Shown here: positions 14,148-18,932 of the stretch, piece after piece
How the letters are laid out: every line of letters starts with the position of its first letter
How positions within the stretch are numbered: position 1 is the stretch's first letter
Assembly (NCBI GenBank): GCA_035525455.1
Contig: DATLEF010000135.1
Coordinates: 1-18,932 of the forward strand
Origin: JAQGMV01 sp035525455
Lineage (GTDB): Bacteria > Pseudomonadota > Gammaproteobacteria > Burkholderiales > SG8-41
DNA length: 18,932 nucleotides
Direction of reading: 5' to 3'
The notes under the pieces: generated by a model
Seen by the model: only the letters and a program-made list of their open reading frames with translations
Told to the model about the DNA's origin: nothing
Databases searched by the model: none
Program-made: the position numbers and the translations under genes

Positions 14148-14909
14148 TTGCAATCGAGAAAAGCAGTCGGCGGTAAAACCGTCTATGGCGCGCGTGTGGG
14201 CATCCTCATGCTCGACACCAAGTGGCCGCGCGTGCCGGGCGACACAGGGCACGCTGCAACCTGGCCGTTCCCGGTGCTGTACAAAGTCGTGAAAGGCGCG
14301 AGTGCGAAAGTCGTCATACACGAGCAGGGCAAAGGTCTGGGGCAGGCGTTCCTCGACGCAGCCGCGGACCTCGTGAAAGAGGGCGCTGACGGGATCACGA
14401 CGACGGGCGGATTTCTCGCTATCTTCCAGGACCAGCTGGCGGCGCACGTCAAAGTGCCGGTCGCGAGCTCTTCGCTGCTGCAGATACCGCTCGTGCAGCG
14501 CTTGTTGCCGCCGGGCAAACGAGTCGGTGTGCTGTCGGTGCACGGCAATCGCATCACCGAGGCGCACTGGAAAGCCGTGGGCGCGCCGCTCGATACGCCG
14601 GTCGCCGGCACCGAGAACGGGCGCGAGTTCACGCGCGTGCTCCTGGGCGACGAAATGGACATGGATTACGCTGCGGCGGAGCAAGACGTGCTCGATGCGG
14701 GCGACGATTTGCTGAAACGCCATCCGGAAGTCGGTGCCATCGTGTGCGAGACGCACAACATGGGGCCGTACTCGCGCGCGCTCAACAACCGGCTCGGGAT
14801 TCCGATTTTCGACGTCACCACGTTCGTGCGCTGGTTCCATTCGGGGCTCGAGCCGCGCGACTACGGCCATCCGGGCTCGTCGACGCTGCCCGTCTGGCGC
14901 GAGAGGTAA
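14148..14909 (+). CDS. Asp/Glu racemase-fold protein lacking the first catalytic Cys (arylmalonate decarboxylase-like pattern)
   Basis: A 253-residue protein of the Asp/Glu/hydantoin racemase superfamily, which works without cofactors using two facing cysteines. Here the second is present, C200 in VGAIVCETHNMG. At the first position, where relatives commonly read TTSCGFL, it has TTTGGFL, with G87 (codon GGC, one base from TGC) in place of Cys. A Gly in place of the first Cys with a lone second Cys is the known arrangement of arylmalonate decarboxylase. I therefore infer a decarboxylase or other one-Cys chemistry rather than racemisation. The TTG start is supported by AGGAGA. The stop is 2 nt before the AtuA-family ATG, so the two are very likely co-translated. 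Confidence 0.85.
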   Translation: MQSRKAVGGKTVYGARVGILMLDTKWPRVPGDTGHAATWPFPVLYKVVKGASAKVVIHEQGKGLGQAFLDAAADLVKEGADGITTTGGFLAIFQDQLAAHVKVPVASSSLLQIPLVQRLLPPGKRVGVLSVHGNRITEAHWKAVGAPLDTPVAGTENGREFTRVLLGDEMDMDYAAAEQDVLDAGDDLLKRHPEVGAIVCETHNMGPYSRALNNRLGIPIFDVTTFVRWFHSGLEPRDYGHPGSSTLPVWRER

Positions 14910-14911
14910 CA

Positions 14912-16270
14912 ATGGACGAAGTCGTCGGTCTCGCACCTTCGGGCTCGATGGGGAGCGGTTACAACCTCGAGGCGTTCAAACGCGGGGTCAGTCTCAAGCC
15001 GCACTTCATCGGTCAGGACGCGGGCTCGACCGACATGGGCCCCTACTACCACGGCACCGGCCGGACTTTTCTGCCGCTCGCAACCTACCGCTACGACCTT
15101 GCCATCATGCTGCGCGCGGCGCGCGAGCTGCGCGTGCCGCTCATCGTCGGCTCCGCGCTCACGAGCGGTGCGAATGTTTCTCTCGAGCAGGCGGTCGAGC
15201 TCATTCGCGACATTGCGCGCGAAGAGCGCTTGTCGTTTCGCATGGCCGTGATCAACGCGGAAATCGACAAGGCCGACCTCAAACGTCGCAACGCAGCATC
15301 GCCCTTGGAAAGCATCGGCCCGGGTGCGCTCACGGACGAGCTGATCGATCGCTGCGGTCCTATTGTCGCGCAAATGGGCGTCGAGCCATTCATGAAGGCG
15401 CTCGATGCAGGCGCCGACGTGATCGTCGCGGGCCGCGCATGCGACGACGTGATTTTCGCCGCAATGCCGATTATGAAGGGGTACGATCCCGGTCTCGCGC
15501 TTCACTGCGGCAAGATCCTCGAATGCGCAGGCTTGTCCGCGGTGCCGTGCGATCTCGCCGAGCCGCTGCTCGGGCGCGTGCGGCGCGACCATTTCGAAGT
15601 CGAGCCGTGCAATCCCGATCATCGCTGCACGACGGTTTCCGTCGCCGGTCACTCGCTGTACGAGCGCGGCGACCCGTGCCTGCAGCCGGGCCCGGGCGGC
15701 ATGAACGATCTCACCGCGTCCGTTTTCACGCAGCTCGACGAGCGCCGCGTGAAAGTCAGCGGTAGCCGCTTCGTGCCCGACGAGACTTATCGCGTGAAGC
15801 TCGAAGGTGCCGAGCACCTCGGATTTCGCAGCGTCGTGCTGGTGGGCATCCGCGACCCGTTCATGATCCGCGCGCTCGATGGACTGTTCGAGCACGTGCG
15901 TGAGCGCGCCGAGAGCCGCTTCGGGCTCGCCGCAAAAGGCATCGCCCTCAATTTCAGCGTATATGGGCGTGACGCGGTGATGGGCAAGCTCGAAACGGCG
16001 CCGGCACTCGAACCGCACGAAGTGGCGCTGCTGATCGACGTCGTCGCGCCGGAGCAGGAGCTCGCGACCGGCGTGGTGATGTTCGTGCGCGGCACGCTCC
16101 AGCACGCAAGCTATCCCGGCATCGTCAATACCGCGGGGAACATGGCATATCCGTTTTCGCCGTTCGGCGTCCCGCTGGGACCCGCGTACCGATTCGCGGT
16201 GTATCACCTCATGCCGCTCGCCGATCCGTGCGAATGTTTTCCGATGACGATAGAAGAAGTGAAGAACTAG
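14912..16270 (+). CDS. AtuA-family (DUF1446) acyclic-terpene-utilization-like protein
   Basis: A 452-residue protein of the AtuA/DUF1446 family, named for a gene needed for growth on acyclic terpenes in Pseudomonas; the biochemical activity is not established. Family-like blocks include the Gly-rich opening (GLAPSGSMGSGYN), GQDAGSTDMGPYYHGTG (34-50), SALTSGAN (81-88), VIVAGRACDD (170-179) and GPGGMNDLTAS (260-270). It is rich in cysteine, with C177, C205, C213, C233 and C239 among others. It starts 2 nt after the racemase-fold gene, with GAGAGG as ribosome-binding site, and its TAG overlaps the next GTG by one base. Such tight packing suggests a complex or consecutive steps with both neighbours. 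No signal peptide or membrane helix is seen. Confidence 0.88.
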   Translation: MDEVVGLAPSGSMGSGYNLEAFKRGVSLKPHFIGQDAGSTDMGPYYHGTGRTFLPLATYRYDLAIMLRAARELRVPLIVGSALTSGANVSLEQAVELIRDIAREERLSFRMAVINAEIDKADLKRRNAASPLESIGPGALTDELIDRCGPIVAQMGVEPFMKALDAGADVIVAGRACDDVIFAAMPIMKGYDPGLALHCGKILECAGLSAVPCDLAEPLLGRVRRDHFEVEPCNPDHRCTTVSVAGHSLYERGDPCLQPGPGGMNDLTASVFTQLDERRVKVSGSRFVPDETYRVKLEGAEHLGFRSVVLVGIRDPFMIRALDGLFEHVRERAESRFGLAAKGIALNFSVYGRDAVMGKLETAPALEPHEVALLIDVVAPEQELATGVVMFVRGTLQHASYPGIVNTAGNMAYPFSPFGVPLGPAYRFAVYHLMPLADPCECFPMTIEEVKN

Positions 16271-16593
16271 TGGCGGAGCACACGCAGACGCTGATCGATC
16301 TCGCCAAAGTCGTTCGCAGCAAGAACGCCGGCCCGTTCGAGCTCACTTTCGACATCATGTTCGACGACGTGGAGAAATACGAGCGCGTGAAAAAGGCAGG
16401 CGTGATCAACGCGCATCGCATTGCCGAGATCTATCGCGTGCGGCTCGACGACGTGCTCGTGTGCGCGCCTTACGATCCGGCCGTGGCATTCAAGATCACG
16501 ATCCGTAGGCCGGTAGGCTCAGGCGACGTGACCGACCGCGACGTGTACGGTTGTCAGCAGCACGTCCCGCTGATGGGAATCGTCGTGCCGTAG
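16270..16593 (+). CDS. DUF4387 domain-containing protein
   Basis: A 107-residue soluble protein matching DUF4387, a family often found directly after AtuA-type genes. The hallmark is LAKVVRSKNAGPFELTFDIM (residues 11-30), followed by acidic FDDVEKYERV and a C-terminal part ending HVPLMGIVVP. The GTG at 16270 overlaps the AtuA stop (TAGTG) by one base. It is preferred over an in-frame ATG at 16228, which would read through the 3' end of the AtuA gene. The 1-nt overlap implies translational coupling and fixed stoichiometry. I infer a small partner subunit of the AtuA-family protein. Function is unknown. Confidence 0.85.
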   Translation: MAEHTQTLIDLAKVVRSKNAGPFELTFDIMFDDVEKYERVKKAGVINAHRIAEIYRVRLDDVLVCAPYDPAVAFKITIRRPVGSGDVTDRDVYGCQQHVPLMGIVVP

Positions 16594-16610
16594 CTTGCGT
16601 GTTGTGGTGG

Positions 16611-17603
16611 CTATTCAGGTTTCGCGCCCGAAGCTTTCACTACCTTTGCCCACTTGTCGGCTTCAGCTTTGATGTAAGCGCCAAACTCCTCCGGCGTGTT
16701 GCCGACCGGCTGGAGCCCTTGCGCTTCGAATTGCTGCTTCAAATGAGGTGTGCCGAGATTGGCCACGATCTGCTGATTGAGCTTCATCACGATGAGGCGC
16801 GGCGTTCCGGCCGGCGCGACGATGCCCTGCCAGAGCGAAATGTCGAAGCCACGCACGCCGGCTTCATGAACAGTGGGTAATTCCGGCAATGTTTTCGAAC
16901 GCGTGAGCCGCGTCACCGCCAGCGGCCGCAGCCGCCCGGATTTGATATGCGGCAACGCCGTCGGCACTGAAGAAAAACTCAGCTGCACCTGGCCTGACAG
17001 CAGATCGACCAGCATCTGCTGGCTTCCTTTGTAAGGCACGTGCGTGATGTCGACACCCGCCATCGAAGAAAACATCGCGCCGCCCAGGTGCGTCGTAGTG
17101 CCGCTGCCTGCAGATCCGTAATTAATCTGACGGGGTCGCGCCTTCGCATAATCGATGAGGGCTTTCACCGAATCGACCGGCACACTCGGGTGCACGACTA
17201 TGACATTCTCGCTCGTCGTGATCAGCGTGATCGGCGCGAAATCCTTCAGTGGATCGTAGGCAAGCCTGGGATAAAGACTGCGCGCGATCGCAAGCGTGCT
17301 CACGTTGCCAAGCATCAGCGTATAGCCATCCGCATTCGCTTTCGCGACCATGTCGCCGGCGATCGTGCCTCCCGCGCCGGGTCGATTGTCGACGATAACG
17401 GATTGCCGCCATGCGTCCGTGAGCGACTGTGCGATCGCACGGGCGACGATGTCAACGCCCGAGCCCGGCGGAAAAGGTGCAACGATGCGAATCGGTCGCG
17501 CGGGGTAGCCGTGGGTGTCGGGTGCGGGTGCGGCCGCGATTGTCGATGAGAAGGCCGCGCCTACGAGCGCGCCGGTGATCGCACCGGCGACGCGTCTTAC
17601 CAT
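16611..17603 (-). CDS. Bug/TctC-family substrate-binding protein (Bug 4)
   Basis: A 330-residue periplasmic binding protein. The signal peptide (about 1-24) ends near TIAAAPA and is followed by GYPARPIRIVAP, the ligand loop FPPGSGVDIVARA, VDNRPGAGGTIAGDMVA, DGYTLM and HVPYKGSQQ. The C-terminus ends WAKVVKASGAKPE. The ATG at 17603 overlaps the stop of the upstream gamma-glutamyltransferase gene in the 7-nt string ATGGTAA, which marks the start and indicates translational coupling. The longer in-frame extension to 17714 is Arg-rich and lies inside the upstream gene, so it is rejected. It probably brings in the substrate or product of that enzyme (inference). It converges on the DUF4387 gene with a 17-nt gap. 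Confidence 0.93.
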   Translation of the reverse strand: MVRRVAGAITGALVGAAFSSTIAAAPAPDTHGYPARPIRIVAPFPPGSGVDIVARAIAQSLTDAWRQSVIVDNRPGAGGTIAGDMVAKANADGYTLMLGNVSTLAIARSLYPRLAYDPLKDFAPITLITTSENVIVVHPSVPVDSVKALIDYAKARPRQINYGSAGSGTTTHLGGAMFSSMAGVDITHVPYKGSQQMLVDLLSGQVQLSFSSVPTALPHIKSGRLRPLAVTRLTRSKTLPELPTVHEAGVRGFDISLWQGIVAPAGTPRLIVMKLNQQIVANLGTPHLKQQFEAQGLQPVGNTPEEFGAYIKAEADKWAKVVKASGAKPE

Positions 17604-18932
17604 CCCAATGCGTACGCCGGCCGCCTCGGGTCTGCCGCGCCTTCGAGCACGTCGTCGTCGTTCTTCCTGACGACGCACACCGCACCGGCCTGCCACGCGA
17701 TGTCGGGCCACCACGCGATCTTGTGACCGCGCGCAGCGAGCGCTTCACCCGTTGCTTCCGGAATGCGCTTCTCGAGGTTGAGACGTCCCGGGTGATAGGC
17801 GTGCGGCTCCGACGACGACGGATAGCTGTAAGTCGCAAAGCGCGGCGCTTCGCACGCGGCCTGCACACTCATGTCGAATGCAGTGATGTTGAGCAGCACC
17901 TGCAGCATCGCCTGCGGCTGAATGTCGTTGCCCGGCGAGCCGAACGGCATGTAGGCCCTGCCGTTCTTCAGCGCGAGCGCAGGGCTCGGCGTGAGGCGCG
18001 GCCGCTTGCCCGGCGCGACCGAAGCCGGATGCCGGGGATCGCACCACGATTGCGAGCCGCGCGACGACGGACACAGGCCTGTGCCCGGCACCACCGGCAT
18101 TGCGCACGACCCATCGCTCGGCGTCGCCGAAAAAGCGTTGCCGTGTTTGTCGATGGCTGCCACGTACGACGTATCGGCGAGCGGCGCAGGCTCGCCGTGC
18201 GCTGCCGCAGCTACTGCGGCCGATCCCTTCTCGTAACCGGCTACGCTGCCCGCCTCAGGCATCCCCGGCGCAGCATGTTCGGGATCGATCATGGCGCGGC
18301 GGCTCGCGGCATAGCGTGCCGAGAGCAGCGCGTCCATCGGCACGTCGATGAACTGCGGATCGCCGTAATAGCGCTGCCGGTCCGCGAACGCGAGCTTGAG
18401 CGCCTCGATGACGACGTGGATGTACTGCGGCGTATTGTGACCGAGCGCGTCGAGGTCGTAACCGCTCAGTATGTTGAGCGCCTGCGGCAGCACCGGCCCC
18501 TGGCACCACGGCCCGCAGGTGTAGAGATCGAGACCGCGATGCGCCGTCTTGTTCGGCACTTCGAAGCGCACGCGGTAGTTGGCGAGATCCTCGGCGCTCA
18601 GGAGGCCGTCGTTCTCGCGGTAATACTTGATGATTTTCGCGGCGATGTCGCCGCGATAGAACGCATCGCGCGCCGCCTGCAATCCCTGCTGTCGCCCGCG
18701 TTTTGCGTGCGCTTTTTCCTCGTCCACCAGGTATTGCAGCGTGCGTGCAAGATCGCTCTGGACAAAAAGGTCGCCTACCTCAGGGGGTTTCCCGCCCGGC
18801 AGGAACACTTCGCTGCTCGAAGTCCAGCGCCGATAGTCCTCCTCGTGATCCAGAATGTAATCGGCCATGAAAGCGTGCATCACGAAGCCTTCGCGCGCGA
18901 ATCGGATCGCCGCAGCCGCGACGTCACCGAAG
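17597..18932 (-). CDS. Gamma-glutamyltransferase family protein (5' end beyond window)
   Basis: The last 444 codons of an Ntn-hydrolase of the gamma-glutamyltransferase family; the frame is open to the window edge, so the N-terminus is missing. These precursors cut themselves ahead of a Thr that then attacks gamma-glutamyl or related amide bonds. Here that Thr is encoded at 18172-18170, in ADTSYVAAIDKHGNAFSATP. The large subunit shows GDVAAAAIRFAREGF at the edge, then YRGDIAAKI, DGLLSAEDLANYR and PQYIHVVIEALKLAFADR. The small subunit has GKRPRLTPSPAL, AYMPFGSPGND (the oxyanion-hole region) and EAPRF. The GNAFSATPSDG wording is closer to YwrD-type homologues than to classical glutathione-degrading enzymes. 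It is followed by Bug 4 with a 7-nt overlap. Confidence 0.93.
   Translation of the reverse strand, partial: FGDVAAAAIRFAREGFVMHAFMADYILDHEEDYRRWTSSSEVFLPGGKPPEVGDLFVQSDLARTLQYLVDEEKAHAKRGRQQGLQAARDAFYRGDIAAKIIKYYRENDGLLSAEDLANYRVRFEVPNKTAHRGLDLYTCGPWCQGPVLPQALNILSGYDLDALGHNTPQYIHVVIEALKLAFADRQRYYGDPQFIDVPMDALLSARYAASRRAMIDPEHAAPGMPEAGSVAGYEKGSAAVAAAAHGEPAPLADTSYVAAIDKHGNAFSATPSDGSCAMPVVPGTGLCPSSRGSQSWCDPRHPASVAPGKRPRLTPSPALALKNGRAYMPFGSPGNDIQPQAMLQVLLNITAFDMSVQAACEAPRFATYSYPSSSEPHAYHPGRLNLEKRIPEATGEALAARGHKIAWWPDIAWQAGAVCVVRKNDDDVLEGAADPRRPAYALGW

Noticed and set aside
14861..16207. 448-codon minus-strand open frame
   Set aside because: It is antisense to the AtuA-family gene and has a shadow-like composition, with no recognisable domain.

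Overview
This window looks like chromosome from a GC-rich betaproteobacterium, probably Burkholderiales (inference from gene content; no taxonomic marker gene is present). The main clue is four separate periplasmic binding proteins of the Bug/TctC family within 19 kb, with no TctA or TctB membrane subunit beside any of them. That expansion of orphan receptors is typical of Bordetella, Cupriavidus, Variovorax and their relatives. The remaining genes are mostly accessory enzymes for uptake and breakdown of organic acids, plus one AsmA envelope protein and one MFS carrier. No rRNA, tRNA, CRISPR array, transposase, phage gene or transcriptional regulator was seen.

Layout. 1-191: intergenic DNA with a dense set of inverted repeats, including three copies of a 19-nt motif. 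192-1157 (-): Bug protein 1. 1333-1638 (+): small exported Gly-rich protein. 1703-4024 (-): AsmA-family protein. 4084-5280 (+): MFS transporter. 5314-5412 (+): 32-codon ORF with a strong ribosome-binding site, possibly the stump of a lost gene, overlapping the start of a PhyH-type dioxygenase (5396-6232, +). Facing it are an orphan CoxL/xanthine-dehydrogenase-type molybdopterin subunit (6205-8529, -) and a class II aldolase-fold protein just upstream of it (8534-9295, -). 9412-10386 (+): Bug protein 2. 10393-11331 (-): 4,5-dihydroxyphthalate decarboxylase-like/NMT1-fold protein.

11395-16593 (+) is a compact five-gene cluster: acetolactate-synthase-like ThDP enzyme, Bug protein 3, a REP-like palindrome, an Asp/Glu racemase-fold protein, an AtuA-family protein and a DUF4387 protein. 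The last three are joined by a 2-nt gap and a 1-nt overlap. The racemase-fold protein has Gly where the first catalytic Cys is expected and keeps the second Cys, the pattern known from arylmalonate decarboxylase. 18932-16611 (-): a gamma-glutamyltransferase-family gene, cut by the window edge, overlaps Bug protein 4 by 7 nt.

How it fits together (inference): each Bug protein probably captures a small carboxylated compound for the enzymes encoded beside it. The strongest candidate for an undescribed pathway is the 11395-16593 cluster, which pairs a ThDP lyase/decarboxylase with a likely cofactor-free decarboxylase or isomerase and the poorly characterised AtuA/DUF4387 pair.
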